A DNA stretch of 48,058 nt from Achromobacter sp. ASV32 (GCF_016428805.1 NZ_JAELTJ010000032.1:1-48058), one strand, 5' to 3'; numbered from the stretch's first letter, positions 15,934-25,572 are shown. A program made the numbers and translations. The notes: a model not told the origin generated them from the sequence alone.

Positions 15934-17317
15934 GCATAACGAAGACATATATGCATCCTGGCCATTGACGTTCGTGCGGGGCGCGGGCCCGCGCTACCGT
16001 CAGATCGCCGATTTCATCGATAGCGCCGTCGCCGGCAATCGCATGCAGCCGGGCGATCGCCTGCCGCCGCAGCGCGGTCTGGCGCAGCACCTGGGCGTGG
16101 ACCTGACGACGGTGACGCGCGCCTATGCCGAAGCCGGACAACGCGGTCTGATCGAACCGCGTGGCCCGCTCGGCACCTTCATCGCGCGACCGGCCGACGA
16201 ACCGCTGTTGCAGATGCTGGATCTGGGCATGAACATGCCGCCGTTGCCGCTGGGCTGCGATCTGCAGGACATGCTGCGGCGCGGCCTGGCCAAGGCCATG
16301 GAACGCCATGACGTCGGCGTGATGATGACCTACCACCAGGCGGGCGGCGGGCAGGCCGAACGCGAGGCCGGCGCGCAATGGCTGGCCCCGTCGGTGGGGC
16401 GGGTGGATCCGGATCGTGTGCTGGTCTGCCCCGGCGCCCAGGCCGCGTTGGCGGCGGTGATACTGGCCTACAGCCGGCCGGGCGATGGCATCGTGGCCGA
16501 ACCACTGGTCTATCCGGGCCTGCTCACGGCCGCCCATCAGTTCGGCCGCCGGGTGCTGGTGGCCGAGACGGATGCCGACGGCATGACCCCGGCCGGGCTG
16601 GAGCGCGCCTGCCGCGAGGGCGCCCGCCTGGTCTATCTGAACCCGACGTTGCAGAACCCCACCGCGCACACGATGAGCGCCGCGCGTCGCCGCGATATCC
16701 TGCGCTCGGCCGCGGCCTGCGGTGTGCGCATCATCGAGGACGACCCGTACTCGCTGTTCCTGAACGACGCGCCGCCCTCGCTGGCCAGTCTGGCGCCCGC
16801 GTCGGTGTTCCACATCGCCACGGTGGCCAAGACCCTGACGCCGGGCCTGCGCACCGCCTTTGTGCTGAGCCCCGACCTGGAGGGCCGTCGCAATGTGCTG
16901 GCAGCCATGCGCGCGTTCGCGGTGATGGCCGCGCCGCTGATGGGCGTGCTGACCACCCAATGGATCGCCAGCGGCATGGCCCAGCAGATTCTGGACGGCG
17001 TGCGCGCCGAGGCCAATGCGCGTCAGCGCCTGGCGCGCCAATTGCTGCCGGGGCCGTTTCCCACCGCGGTTGCGGGCATTCATCTGTGGCAGACGCTGCC
17101 GGATCGCTGGACCGCGGCCGACCTGGAACGGGTGGCGCGCGACGAGGGGCTGAGCGTGACGTCGTCCGACGTCTTTCACCAGGGCCCCGGGGCACCCAAC
17201 GCCATCCGCATCTCGCTGGGCAGCATCCCCGATCGCCAGGAGCTGGGCCAGGCGCTGGAGCACCTGGCCGGGCTGGTGCGGCGCCGGCCGCGCGGATTGC
17301 GCGATGTGATCGTGTGA
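15932..17317 (+). CDS. MocR-type regulator (GntR winged helix fused to aminotransferase fold)
   Basis: A 461-residue regulator of the MocR/PdxR class. The N-terminus (about 14-80) is a GntR winged helix (YRQIADFIDSAVAGNRMQPG, RLPPQRGLAQHLGVDLTTV). The remainder is a class I aminotransferase domain that binds pyridoxal phosphate, with EDDPYS (Asp for the PLP ring nitrogen) and Schiff-base Lys300 in TVAKTLTPGLRTAFV. Such proteins act as transcription factors rather than transaminases, sensing PLP or amino compounds. The DedA gene follows 10 bases after the stop and is probably co-transcribed. Start ATG is the first codon of the conserved frame and overlaps a candidate operator. Confidence 0.93.
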   Translation: MHNEDIYASWPLTFVRGAGPRYRQIADFIDSAVAGNRMQPGDRLPPQRGLAQHLGVDLTTVTRAYAEAGQRGLIEPRGPLGTFIARPADEPLLQMLDLGMNMPPLPLGCDLQDMLRRGLAKAMERHDVGVMMTYHQAGGGQAEREAGAQWLAPSVGRVDPDRVLVCPGAQAALAAVILAYSRPGDGIVAEPLVYPGLLTAAHQFGRRVLVAETDADGMTPAGLERACREGARLVYLNPTLQNPTAHTMSAARRRDILRSAAACGVRIIEDDPYSLFLNDAPPSLASLAPASVFHIATVAKTLTPGLRTAFVLSPDLEGRRNVLAAMRAFAVMAAPLMGVLTTQWIASGMAQQILDGVRAEANARQRLARQLLPGPFPTAVAGIHLWQTLPDRWTAADLERVARDEGLSVTSSDVFHQGPGAPNAIRISLGSIPDRQELGQALEHLAGLVRRRPRGLRDVIV

Positions 17318-17327
17318 CGGCAGACCC

Positions 17328-17855
17328 ATGCTGTTCGAGACTTTCCAGGCCTTGCAGGAATCGGTGGTGGACTTTGCCAGGACCCACGCGGACTGGCTGG
17401 CGCCCATGGGCTTTGCCTTCGCGTTCCTGAAATCGTTGCCGCTGGTGGCGCTGGTGATTCCGGGCACGGCGCTGCTGTTGTCCATCGGCGCCATCCTGGG
17501 GTTGGGCGATGCCAATTTCGTGGCGGTGTGGCTGGCGATCGCGGTGGGCGCGGCGCTGGGCGACTGGGTGCAGTACGCCGCGGGCGTGTGGTTCGGCCCC
17601 AGCCTGATGCGCAGCAAGCCGCTGCGCAAGCGCCCCGAACTGCTGCATCGCAGTACCTTGTTCATCCAGAAGTGGGGTGTGCTGAGCATCGTGCTGTGCC
17701 GCTTCTTCGGCCCGCTGCGCGCCACGGTGCCGATGATCGCGGGCATCTGCGGTATGCGCGCCGCCGCATTCCAGGCGGCCAATTGGGCATCGGCCTTTTT
17801 GTGGGCGGCGGCGCTGCTGCTGCCCGGCTGGTGGGGAACGCGCGCGTTCCTGTAA
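17328..17855 (+). CDS. DedA family membrane protein
   Basis: A 175-residue inner-membrane protein of the DedA superfamily, whose members act in lipid-carrier (undecaprenyl phosphate or phospholipid) translocation and envelope homeostasis. It has a membrane-re-entrant first motif (SLPLVALVIPGTALLLSIGAIL), the charged loop FGPSLMRSKPLRKRPELLHR, and the second motif RFFGPLRATVPMIAGICGM with the conserved Arg and Pro, followed by two C-terminal helices. It is somewhat shorter than usual. It directly follows the MocR gene and is convergent with the porin gene (13 bases between stops). Confidence 0.9.
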   Translation: MLFETFQALQESVVDFARTHADWLAPMGFAFAFLKSLPLVALVIPGTALLLSIGAILGLGDANFVAVWLAIAVGAALGDWVQYAAGVWFGPSLMRSKPLRKRPELLHRSTLFIQKWGVLSIVLCRFFGPLRATVPMIAGICGMRAAAFQAANWASAFLWAAALLLPGWWGTRAFL

Positions 17856-17868
17856 GCCGGGCCAGGCG

Positions 17869-18885
17869 TCAGAACTGATGCCGTATGCCCACCGACGTCT
17901 GCAGCGTGTGCGATTCGCGGATGTCCACGCGGTTGACGTAGGCGTACAGATTGGTGCGCTTGGACAGGTCGTATTCGTAGCCCAGCGCCCAGCCGGTGAT
18001 GTCAGACCCGGTGGCGCGTTGCACCGAGGCCAGCACCGACGATGATTTGCCTGTGGGCACCGTGACGCCGGCAATGAATGAATTGACTTTGTCGTAGCCG
18101 GCGGACGGGCCGGTGTTGGCGTTGCGCAGGTTGCCGTAGGTGCCGTGCAGCTTGATCCAGTCGAAATCGTACGAGCCGGCCACCTGCAGGTTGCCGGCCG
18201 TTTTCTTGTTGGGCTGCTGCGCGTTCGGGTTCAGGCGCTCGTAGGTCAGCGCGGCGGCGACCGGGCCGCCGTTGTAGCGCAGGCCGGCGGTCAGCACGCG
18301 GTCGTGCGCGTCGGTGGCGAAGGCGTCGTTGTCGTGGGCTTCAAAACTGTAGCCCAGGCCCGCCTGCCAGCCGTTCATGCGCGGCGTGGCATAGAAGACC
18401 GCGTTGTTGACGCGGCCGCCGGCGCCGAAGTCGCCGTCGTTGTAGGCCAGGCTGGCGTTGTTGGAGGCCTGCCCCCAGCCGGTGCCGAACGGCGAGCCGA
18501 CCCCGGCCCACTCGAAGCCATAGACCCACTGGCGCCCCAGGCGCACTTCGCCGAAATCGCCGCCCAGGCCCACATAGGCCCAGCGGCCGAACAGACGGCC
18601 CTGCGCCTGCGTGCCGCTATTGGCATTGAAGCCGCTTTCCAGGCGGAACACGGCCCGGTAGCCATTGCCCAGGTCTTCGGCGCCGCGCAGGCCCCAGCGC
18701 GAGCCCGACTGGTTGCCGCTTTTCTGGCGCAGGCTGGACTCGCCATCACGACGCTCGTAGGTCGTGCCCAGGTCCACCAGGCCATACAGCGTGACGCTGC
18801 TGGTCTCGGCGGCCTGCGCCGGGCTCATGCAGCTCAGGGCCAGTGCGGCGCCCAGCGTGCGGCGGTGACGAATGATTCTTTTCAT
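17869..18885 (-). CDS. Gram-negative (beta-proteobacterial) trimeric porin
   Basis: A 338-residue outer-membrane general porin. It has a signal peptide (about residues 1-27, cleaved after SPAQA), begins the barrel with SSVTLYGLVDLGTTYE, continues with SRWGLRGAEDLGNGYRAVFRLESGF and GRWAYVGLGGDFGEVRLGRQ (pore-loop region following), and ends TSVGIRHQF with the C-terminal Phe recognised by the Bam machine. This is the family of Bordetella and Burkholderia porins, allowing diffusion of small solutes. GAGGGGAT stands before the ATG. It lies downstream of the peptide-uptake operon on the same strand, behind a tandem-repeat tract. Confidence 0.95.
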   Translation of the reverse strand: MKRIIRHRRTLGAALALSCMSPAQAAETSSVTLYGLVDLGTTYERRDGESSLRQKSGNQSGSRWGLRGAEDLGNGYRAVFRLESGFNANSGTQAQGRLFGRWAYVGLGGDFGEVRLGRQWVYGFEWAGVGSPFGTGWGQASNNASLAYNDGDFGAGGRVNNAVFYATPRMNGWQAGLGYSFEAHDNDAFATDAHDRVLTAGLRYNGGPVAAALTYERLNPNAQQPNKKTAGNLQVAGSYDFDWIKLHGTYGNLRNANTGPSAGYDKVNSFIAGVTVPTGKSSSVLASVQRATGSDITGWALGYEYDLSKRTNLYAYVNRVDIRESHTLQTSVGIRHQF

Positions 18886-18985
18886 GGTTGAGATCCCCTC
18901 GGTTGGTGTTGCGTTGGACAAAGGAAGCCCCGGCCGCCGACGCGGTGCGCCGGTGGCAGAGGGTGGAACACGGGACGGCGGCCGG

Positions 18986-19090
18986 GCCGGCGCCAAGGGG
19001 CCGGCTGGGCTTGTGCCAAAGTGCCGGCGGGTCTGGCGCCAAGGAGCCGGCAGGGCTGGCGCCAAGGGCCGGCGGGGCTGGCGCGGGCGC
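18986..19090. repeat. GC-rich imperfect tandem repeat, about 22-23 bp unit, 4.5 copies
   Basis: Units beginning at 19000, 19023, 19046 and 19068 each read GCCGGC, three G-rich bases, then CTGGCGCCAAGG or a close variant; a partial copy precedes at 18986. The repeat fills half of the 209-base gap between the hydrolase gene (ends at 19095) and the porin start (18885). Each unit carries GCCGGC and most carry GGCGCC, so the transcript could fold into a series of hairpins. No coding frame is supported here. Confidence 0.8.
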
Positions 19091-19094
19091 TAGG

Positions 19095-21035
19095 TCATGG
19101 CGTCAGCGACCCGGGCTGCGCGCCGGCAGGGCCGGGCGCGGGCAATGGCGTCAGGTCCTGGGGCGACGCCACGCACAAGGTGACATGAGACGGATGGGCC
19201 GCCGACACATGCACCGTGTTCAGCGCGATGCGCTTTTCGCGGGCGTCGGCGGCGGATTCGCCGCTGTTCGGGTTGACGTCGTACTTCGGAAAGTTGCTGC
19301 TGGAGATATCCAGGCGGATGCGGTGGCCTCGTTTGAACAGATTGCAGGTGGCAAAGGGTTCGATCATGATTTCGTAAACCTTGCCGGGGGTCAACGCATT
19401 GGCCTCATTCCAGGACGCATGGAAGCGGCATCGGAAGATGCCGTCGGTCAGGTTCAACGCGTAGCCCTGCGGAAAGTCCGCGCTGGGCGGGTACACATCG
19501 ACAAGCTTGGCGGTGAAGTCCGTGTCGGGGCAGTCGGACGAGATGTGCAGCGTGACCGTGACCGGGCCCACCACCGCCAGGTCCGCGTCCAGCGGCGCGG
19601 TCTGAAACACCACCACGTCGTCGCGCGAGGCCAGCGGCAGGCCGGGTTGGCGCACGCCGAAGAAACGCGGGTCTTCGCGTTGGTCGAAGCCGCCGCCTTC
19701 GAACACCGGCTGGCCGGACGTGAGCGCGCCGCCGATGGTGGGCACCGGATTGCGGGGATCGTATTGGTAGCTGATGCGGGCATCGGCCGCGACGGGGGCT
19801 TGCGCATCCAGGCGGCCGTCGGCATGCAGGTAGTAGGCGGTAGGGCGGGCCTCGCGCAGCGGCCAGGCGTCGGCCTGGATCCACGAGCCGCCATGGTCGA
19901 ACCGGTCTGCCGCCACGCGTGCGCCACTGCCGCCGCCCATCAGGAACAGCCGCGCCACGGGATCGGGCCCGGTGCCCTGCGGCGCCGGCGCATCCTGCAG
20001 CCAGCGCTGGAACCACGCCAGCCGGAAACCCAGCCAGTCGCTGGCCAGATTGCCATCGAACGCCGCGCGCGGCCCGAAGTCGGCATCGCCGCTGTGGGTC
20101 GTGTTGCGGTCGCCGTGCAGCCACGGCCCCATGATCAGGCGCACGGGGGACTGGCGGTCCCGCGTCAGGCCGTCGTAGTTCTCCATGGTGGTGCGCACGT
20201 AGGCGTCGTACCAGCTGGACATGAGCGCCACGGGAATATCGGGAATGGCGTCGTAGTAGCCCTGGGCGTAGATGCCCAGCTGCCGCCAGGACGCGTCGAA
20301 GGTGTCGGCCCGCCACTGCTCGAACAGATAGTCTTCGTATTCGGGCACGCTGGCCAGGGGCGAGTGCCCGGGCCGCCACGGCATGCGGGTGAACCACTGG
20401 CGGATGTCCTCGGCTTCCAGCGCCGCCAGTACCAGCGGGTCTTGCTGCGCGGCGGGGCTGAGCTTGGCCTGCTTGTAGGCCCAGGTGGCCTGTTTCAGTT
20501 CAAACGCGCCCGATTGGCGGATGCCGCATTGGTAGCCGTTGGAAAAGCCGCCCGAGTCCAGCACCATGCAGGCCAGGCCCGGCGGGTTCAGGCAGGCCAG
20601 CGCCATCTGGGTGTGCGCGGCATACGACAGGCCCATGGTGCCGACGCGGCCATTGCACCACGGCTGCTGCATGATCCACGCCATGGTGTCGAAACCGTCT
20701 GGCCCTTCGGACAGGTACTTGGTGAACTGGCCCTCGGAACCATAGCGGCCGCGGCAGTCCTGGAACACCACGGCAAAGCCATGGGCGACGAAATGGCGCG
20801 CGACTTCCGGGCGCGGCACGCCCAGGCGGGCGCCGATCTGCTCGGAGCGCGACACCTCGGCCTTGCCGTAGGGGGTGCGCTCCAGGATGACGGGCAGCGG
20901 CGCATCGATGCCGGGACGGTAGCCGGCGGGCAGGTGCACGTCGGTGGCCAGCAGGATGCCGTCGCGCATGCGCACCCGCTGATCCTGCAGCAGCAGGGCG
21001 GGCGGCGGGCTGTGGGGGGCGTCGGGGGCGGTCAT
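19095..21035 (-). CDS. CocE/NonD family (X-Pro dipeptidyl-peptidase-like, S15) hydrolase
   Basis: A 646-residue alpha/beta hydrolase with a C-terminal jelly-roll domain. Visible features are the oxyanion tyrosine in ERTPYGKAE (Tyr56), the nucleophile elbow GTMGLSYAAH (Ser137), DSGGFSNG after it, a cap region, and a C-terminal beta domain (VTVTLHISSDCPDTDFTAKLVDVYP, with RIRLDISSSNFPKYDVNPN). The family cleaves esters, acyl groups or X-Pro dipeptides. There is no signal peptide, so it is cytoplasmic. It overlaps the binding-protein gene by ATGA and ends the six-gene operon, which points to intracellular hydrolysis of an imported peptide-like compound; the substrate is inferred. Confidence 0.93.
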   Translation of the reverse strand: MTAPDAPHSPPPALLLQDQRVRMRDGILLATDVHLPAGYRPGIDAPLPVILERTPYGKAEVSRSEQIGARLGVPRPEVARHFVAHGFAVVFQDCRGRYGSEGQFTKYLSEGPDGFDTMAWIMQQPWCNGRVGTMGLSYAAHTQMALACLNPPGLACMVLDSGGFSNGYQCGIRQSGAFELKQATWAYKQAKLSPAAQQDPLVLAALEAEDIRQWFTRMPWRPGHSPLASVPEYEDYLFEQWRADTFDASWRQLGIYAQGYYDAIPDIPVALMSSWYDAYVRTTMENYDGLTRDRQSPVRLIMGPWLHGDRNTTHSGDADFGPRAAFDGNLASDWLGFRLAWFQRWLQDAPAPQGTGPDPVARLFLMGGGSGARVAADRFDHGGSWIQADAWPLREARPTAYYLHADGRLDAQAPVAADARISYQYDPRNPVPTIGGALTSGQPVFEGGGFDQREDPRFFGVRQPGLPLASRDDVVVFQTAPLDADLAVVGPVTVTLHISSDCPDTDFTAKLVDVYPPSADFPQGYALNLTDGIFRCRFHASWNEANALTPGKVYEIMIEPFATCNLFKRGHRIRLDISSSNFPKYDVNPNSGESAADAREKRIALNTVHVSAAHPSHVTLCVASPQDLTPLPAPGPAGAQPGSLTP

Positions 21036-22639
21036 TTTGCTTCCTGTATGTACGGCATTGAAGTGCGTTCGAGCTTGTTGGCGCGGATGACCGTGCCGTC
21101 GCGGGCGGCCCAGAAGGCCACGGGGAAATACAGCGGCACGATGCCGACGTCGTTGAAGGCGACCTCGGCGGCCTGGCGCAGCAGTGCGTTGCGCTGGGCC
21201 GCGTCGAATTCCACCGCGGCCTGCGCCAGCAGGCGGTCCACCGCGGGGTTGGAATAGCGCGCCCGGTTGAAGGCGCCGGTACCCGCCGCCTTGTCGTAGG
21301 TGGCCAGCACATTGGTCAGGCCGTTGGACGAATCGCCGGTGCTGTTGCCGTACGAGAAGATGAAGGCGCTGTACTGCTGCTTGCCGCTGGCGCCGGCGTA
21401 GACGTTGTAGGGCTGGGTCACCACCCCGTTGATGCGCAGGCCGGCCCGCGCCATCATCTGCGCCAGCGCCTGGGCCAGATCGCTATCGCCGGCGAAGCGG
21501 TCATTGGACGAATGCAGCGTCAGGCCAAAGCCCTTGGGGTAACCGGCCTGGGCCAGCAGGGCGCGCGCGCCATCCAGGTCGTAGGCAGGGGCGGGCAGGT
21601 TGGGGCTGTAGCCACCCAGCCCTTCGGGCACCATCTGCCCGGCCGGCACGCCCGCGCCGCTCAGGAGCCGCTCGGTGATCGGGCCGCGCATGAACATCTT
21701 TGAGATCGCCTGCCGCACGCGCACGTCCTTGAGCGGATTGACGTTCATGGGCTTGCCCTGTGCATCGGTGACGAAGGGGCTGGTATCGCGCGCCGAGTCC
21801 AGCGCCAGGTAGATCAGGCGCGCCGACGGCGAGCTGTAGAGCGTGTAACCGGGTTTGTGCTTGAGGTTCTTGGCGTCCGTGGGCGGCACGCTGTCGATCA
21901 GGTCGACCGAACCGGACAACAGCGCCGAAATGCGCGCCGCATCGTTGGCGATGTAGCGGATCAGCACGCGGTCGAAGTCCGGCCGGCGGCCCCAGTAGGC
22001 GTCGTTGCGTTCCAGTTCCAGGCTGTCGCCCGGCTGCCAGCGCTTGAACTTGTAGGGGCCGGTGCCGATGGCGGCCACGCCGCTGTTGAAGTCTTCCGAC
22101 CGCTTGCCCTGGGCCGCATGACGCGACAGGATGTAGACCAGGCCGATCTGCTCCATCAGGTCGGGCGTGGGTTCCTTGGTACGGATGCGCAGGGTCAGCG
22201 GATCGATGACCTGGACCGCGGCGATCGAACGCACCGCGCCGGTAAACGGCGCCGGGCTGTTGGGCACCTTGGGCGCGCGGTCCAGCGAGAACACCACATC
22301 GTCGGCGGTGAACGGCGTGCCGTCATGGAAGCGCACGCCGGGGCGCAGCCGGATTTCCCAGGTATCGGGCGCCAGCACCTGCCAGGACAACGCCAGGCCG
22401 GGCTGGGTCTGCATGTTCTCGTCGGTGGACACCAGCCGCTCGAAGACGTTCTCGGCGGCGGCCTGGTTATTGCCGGTGCGCGAGAACAGCGGGTCCATGG
22501 ACGAGGGCTCGCTGGAATGGCCGATGGTCAGCAGCGGGCGCGCCGTGGCGGGCGTGGCGCCCAGCAGCGCCGCCAGCGTCAGCGACAGGGTCAGCGCCAA
22601 GGCCGGCAGGGCGCGCATGGAGGGGCGGGGGAGGGTCAT
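21032..22639 (-). CDS. ABC transporter periplasmic peptide-binding protein (SBP_bac_5)
   Basis: A 535-residue exported solute-binding protein of the DppA/OppA family. The signal peptide spans about residues 1-33 (cleaved near ATA|RPL). The mature start is LTIGHSSEPSSMDPLFSR; later motifs are ENVFERLV, LRPGVRFHDGTPFTADDVVFSLDR (the SBP_bac_5 signature) and GTGPYKFKRWQPGD. It captures oligopeptides or related compounds for the two permeases. It overlaps the upstream ATPase gene and the downstream hydrolase gene by four bases each, so stoichiometry is probably set by translational coupling. Confidence 0.95.
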   Translation of the reverse strand: MTLPRPSMRALPALALTLSLTLAALLGATPATARPLLTIGHSSEPSSMDPLFSRTGNNQAAAENVFERLVSTDENMQTQPGLALSWQVLAPDTWEIRLRPGVRFHDGTPFTADDVVFSLDRAPKVPNSPAPFTGAVRSIAAVQVIDPLTLRIRTKEPTPDLMEQIGLVYILSRHAAQGKRSEDFNSGVAAIGTGPYKFKRWQPGDSLELERNDAYWGRRPDFDRVLIRYIANDAARISALLSGSVDLIDSVPPTDAKNLKHKPGYTLYSSPSARLIYLALDSARDTSPFVTDAQGKPMNVNPLKDVRVRQAISKMFMRGPITERLLSGAGVPAGQMVPEGLGGYSPNLPAPAYDLDGARALLAQAGYPKGFGLTLHSSNDRFAGDSDLAQALAQMMARAGLRINGVVTQPYNVYAGASGKQQYSAFIFSYGNSTGDSSNGLTNVLATYDKAAGTGAFNRARYSNPAVDRLLAQAAVEFDAAQRNALLRQAAEVAFNDVGIVPLYFPVAFWAARDGTVIRANKLERTSMPYIQEAK

Positions 22640-23676
22640 GAAACGCGGATTCCTTGTTGCGATGCGGACGCATCCGGCCGGGCGTCCAGCAGGTGGCAGG
22701 CGGCCTGGTGGCCGTCGGCCGTGGCCTGCAATCGCGGCGCTTCGGTCTTGCAGCGGGCCATGGCCTGCGGACAGCGCGGATGGAAATGGCAGCCGGACGG
22801 CGGATGCAGCGGCGACGGGATTTCGCCCTGGATGGCGTGAAAGCGCCGCTTTCGGTTGGACAGCCGCGGCACTTCGTTCAGCAGCGCCTGGGTATAGGGA
22901 TGGCGCGGCGCCTGGAAGATCTCGGCCGTGGGGCCGGCTTCGACCACCCGGCCCAGGTACATGATCACGGTGCGGTCGCTGATGCGCCGCACCACGCCCA
23001 GGTCGTGGCTGATGAAAAGATAGGTCAGGCCGAGGTCCTGGCGCAGGTCCATGAACAGGTTCAGGATCTGCGCCTGGATCGAGACGTCCAGCGCCGCGAT
23101 CGATTCGTCGCAGATCAGGAATTGCGGCTTGACGGCCAGCGCCCGGCCGATGCCCACGCGCTGGCGCTGGCCGCCCGAGAACTGGTGCGGAAAGCGGTTG
23201 CGGTAGTCGGGGTCCAGCCCGACGCGGCGCATCACCTGCACCACGTAGTCGTCATAGTCGCGGCGCGCGATGATGCCGTTGGCCAGGGGCGCCTCGCCGA
23301 TGATGTCGCGCACCCGCTTGCGCGGGTTGAGCGAGGACATCGGATCCTGGAAGATCATCTGCGTGGCCATGCGCTGCGCGTGGGCGGCCTGGCCCGTCAG
23401 GCGCGACAGCTCGCCGGCCGGCGTCTGGATCGTGCCCGACGTGGCGGGCAGGATCCCCGCCAGGACCCGGCCCAGCGTCGACTTGCCGCAGCCGGATTCG
23501 CCCACCAGGCCCACCACTTCGCCTTGATGGATGGTCAGGTCGATCCGGTCCACCGCATGCACGGTCTGGGTGGCGACCTTGGCGCCCAGCAGGCCGGCCA
23601 GCCGTTCGGCGTAGTCAGGCCGTTTGACGAACAGGCGCGATACCTGGCTGGCTTGCATCAGGATCTGCGGGTTCAC
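22636..23676 (-). CDS. Oligopeptide ABC transporter ATP-binding protein (DppF/OppF type)
   Basis: A 346-residue cytoplasmic ATPase. Walker A is GESGCGKST, the Q-loop IFQDPMSSLNPRKRV, the signature FSGGQRQRVGIGRAL, Walker B LICDESIAALD and the H-loop ISHDLGV. The C-terminal oligopeptide-transporter extension has a Cys-containing block (SGCHFHPRCPQAMARC) typical of Opp/Dpp ATPases, where it can bind an iron-sulfur cluster. A GTG start is chosen: AGGAG lies 8 bases upstream and the codon overlaps the previous stop as GTGA. The open frame runs further upstream but only antisense to the neighbouring ATPase. Confidence 0.95.
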   Translation of the reverse strand: MNPQILMQASQVSRLFVKRPDYAERLAGLLGAKVATQTVHAVDRIDLTIHQGEVVGLVGESGCGKSTLGRVLAGILPATSGTIQTPAGELSRLTGQAAHAQRMATQMIFQDPMSSLNPRKRVRDIIGEAPLANGIIARRDYDDYVVQVMRRVGLDPDYRNRFPHQFSGGQRQRVGIGRALAVKPQFLICDESIAALDVSIQAQILNLFMDLRQDLGLTYLFISHDLGVVRRISDRTVIMYLGRVVEAGPTAEIFQAPRHPYTQALLNEVPRLSNRKRRFHAIQGEIPSPLHPPSGCHFHPRCPQAMARCKTEAPRLQATADGHQAACHLLDARPDASASQQGIRVS

Positions 23677-24653
23677 GAGAAAGCTCCTGTCTGGGGATGA
23701 AAGCAGCGGTGGCTGCGGCCGCCGGCCGTTTCGATGGGCGGCTGCTCGGTGCGGCAGCGGTCGGACGCGTGGCCGCAGCGCGGGTTGAAGGCGCAGCCGG
23801 GCGGCAGCGCGAGCGGCGACGGCGCCATGCCGGGAATCTGGTACAGCCGGTCGCCGGTGTGTTCGTTGCTGGGGACCGAGCCGATCAGGCCGATGGTGTA
23901 GGGATGCCGCGGGCGGTCCAGGATGTCGTCGGTGGGCCCCGATTCCACTACGCGGCCCGCATACATCACGCAGACGCGGTCGGCCAGGCCGGCCACCACC
24001 GCCAGGTCGTGGCTGACCCAGACCATGGCGGTGCCGGTTTCGGCGCACAGCTTCTGCATTTCGGCCAGGATCTGCGCCTGGATGGTGACGTCCAGCGCGG
24101 TGGTGGGCTCGTCGGCGATGATCAGGTCGGGCTTGTGCAGCATGGCGATGGCAATGGCCACGCGCTGGCGCATGCCGCCGGACAGCTGGTGCGGATAGGC
24201 CTTCATGCGCTCGTCCGGCGACGGGATGCCCACCGCCGCCAGCGTGTCGCGGGCGCGGGCCCAGGCGGCCTTGCGGCTGCAGCGTTCGTGGCTCTGCAAG
24301 GTTTCGACCATCTGCGTCTCGATGCGGAACACCGGGTTCAGCGTCATCATCGGGTCCTGGAACACCATGGCGATGCGGTTGCCGCGCAATTGGCGCAGTT
24401 CTTCGCGCGACAGGGTCGCCAGGTCGGTGCCCTTGAACAGGATCTGGCCGCCGTCGATGCGCCCCGGCGGATCGATCAGGCCCAGGATGGAAAAGCCGGT
24501 GATGGACTTGCCCGAGCCGGACTCGCCGACCAGGCCCAGGATTTCACCGGGGTGGACGTCGAAGCTGACGTCGTCCACCGCCCGCACCAGGCCGGCGCGG
24601 GTGTGGAACCAGGTGCGCAGGTTGCGCACGGAAAGGGTGGGAGTGCTTGTCAT
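23673..24653 (-). CDS. Oligopeptide ABC transporter ATP-binding protein (DppD/OppD type)
   Basis: A 326-residue partner ATPase. Walker [10 protein letters not shown]-loop [16 protein letters not shown], signature [15 protein letters not shown], Walker [13 protein letters not shown], then [15 protein letters not shown]. The C-terminus has the oligopeptide extension [18 protein letters not shown] with conserved Cys. The ATG ([15 protein letters not shown]) is supported by AGGAC 9 bases upstream. It forms the heterodimeric motor with the DppF-type protein and lies 10 bases after the second permease gene. Confidence 0.95.
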   Translation of the reverse strand: MTSTPTLSVRNLRTWFHTRAGLVRAVDDVSFDVHPGEILGLVGESGSGKSITGFSILGLIDPPGRIDGGQILFKGTDLATLSREELRQLRGNRIAMVFQDPMMTLNPVFRIETQMVETLQSHERCSRKAAWARARDTLAAVGIPSPDERMKAYPHQLSGGMRQRVAIAIAMLHKPDLIIADEPTTALDVTIQAQILAEMQKLCAETGTAMVWVSHDLAVVAGLADRVCVMYAGRVVESGPTDDILDRPRHPYTIGLIGSVPSNEHTGDRLYQIPGMAPSPLALPPGCAFNPRCGHASDRCRTEQPPIETAGGRSHRCFHPQTGAFS

Positions 24654-24663
24654 GGCGCAGGTC

Positions 24664-25572
24664 CTATTTCTGCAGGCGCGGATTGAGCGCCTCGCGGACA
24701 CGGTCGCCCACGATGTTCATGGTGAAGACCACGGTCAGCAGCAGCACGCCGGGGAACACGCTGATCCAGTACAGGCCGGCCAGCATCTGCTGGTAGCCGT
24801 TGGCGATCAGCAGTCCCAGTGACGGCTCGGTGACCGGCAGGCCGATGCCCAGGAAACTGAGCGTGGCCTCGGCGGCGATGGCGTTGGCGGTCTGGATCAT
24901 CGCGATGACGATGACCGGGGCGATGCAGTTGGGCAGCAGCTGGCTGAACAGCGCGCGGCGGTGGCTCAGGCCCAGGCACAGGGCCGCTTCCATGTATTCC
25001 TTGCGCCGTTCGACCACCGCCGTGGCGCGCACGGCGCGGGCGAAGTAGGCCCACTGCACCACCACCAGCGCCAGGATCACCTTGTCCATGCCCTGGCCCA
25101 GGATGGCCAGCATCATCAGCGCCACCAGGATGGTCGGAAAGCCCAGCATCAGGTCCACCAGGCGCATGATCAGCGCGTCGATGCGGCCGCCGAAATAGGC
25201 GGCGGTCAGGCCCAGCACCGTGCCCACCGCCATCGCGAACAGGCCGCTCAGGACGCCCACGCTGAGACTGGTGCGCAGGCCATACATCATGGCCGACAGC
25301 ATGTCGCGGCCCTGGGCATCGGTGCCGGCCCAGTAGATGTCGCCGTAGATGCCCTGGCTGCCCGGCGGCATGCGGCCGTCCAGGATGGTGATGGCGGCCA
25401 GGTCATAGGGGTTCTGCGGCGCGATCCACGGCGCCAGCAGCGCGGCCAGCACCAGCAGCAGGAACACCATCGCGGCAAGGGTGGCGGGGCGGCTGTCCAG
25501 CACGCCGTGCAGCGCCTGGCCGAACGTGGTGTCGCGGCTGGGCAGCCAGGTCTTGGAAACAGGGGCGGTCAT
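24664..25572 (-). CDS. Oligopeptide ABC transporter permease (DppC/OppC type)
   Basis: A 302-residue inner-membrane permease with about six helices: an N-terminal helix (residues about 30-52), the periplasmic loop with WAGTDAQGRDMLS typical of DppC, and the cytoplasmic EAA coupling loop YMEAALCLGLSHRRALFSQLLPN. The start ATG overlaps the DppB-type stop as ATGA. The upstream open frame belongs to another frame of that gene. It pairs with the DppB-type protein to form the channel. Confidence 0.95.
   Translation of the reverse strand: MTAPVSKTWLPSRDTTFGQALHGVLDSRPATLAAMVFLLLVLAALLAPWIAPQNPYDLAAITILDGRMPPGSQGIYGDIYWAGTDAQGRDMLSAMMYGLRTSLSVGVLSGLFAMAVGTVLGLTAAYFGGRIDALIMRLVDLMLGFPTILVALMMLAILGQGMDKVILALVVVQWAYFARAVRATAVVERRKEYMEAALCLGLSHRRALFSQLLPNCIAPVIVIAMIQTANAIAAEATLSFLGIGLPVTEPSLGLLIANGYQQMLAGLYWISVFPGVLLLTVVFTMNIVGDRVREALNPRLQK

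Noticed and set aside
18888-21257. Plus-strand open frame of 789 codons opposite the CocE hydrolase
   Set aside because: It is antisense to a well-conserved gene; the protein is Arg/Gly/Gln-rich with no family motif, the usual shadow frame of GC-rich coding DNA.
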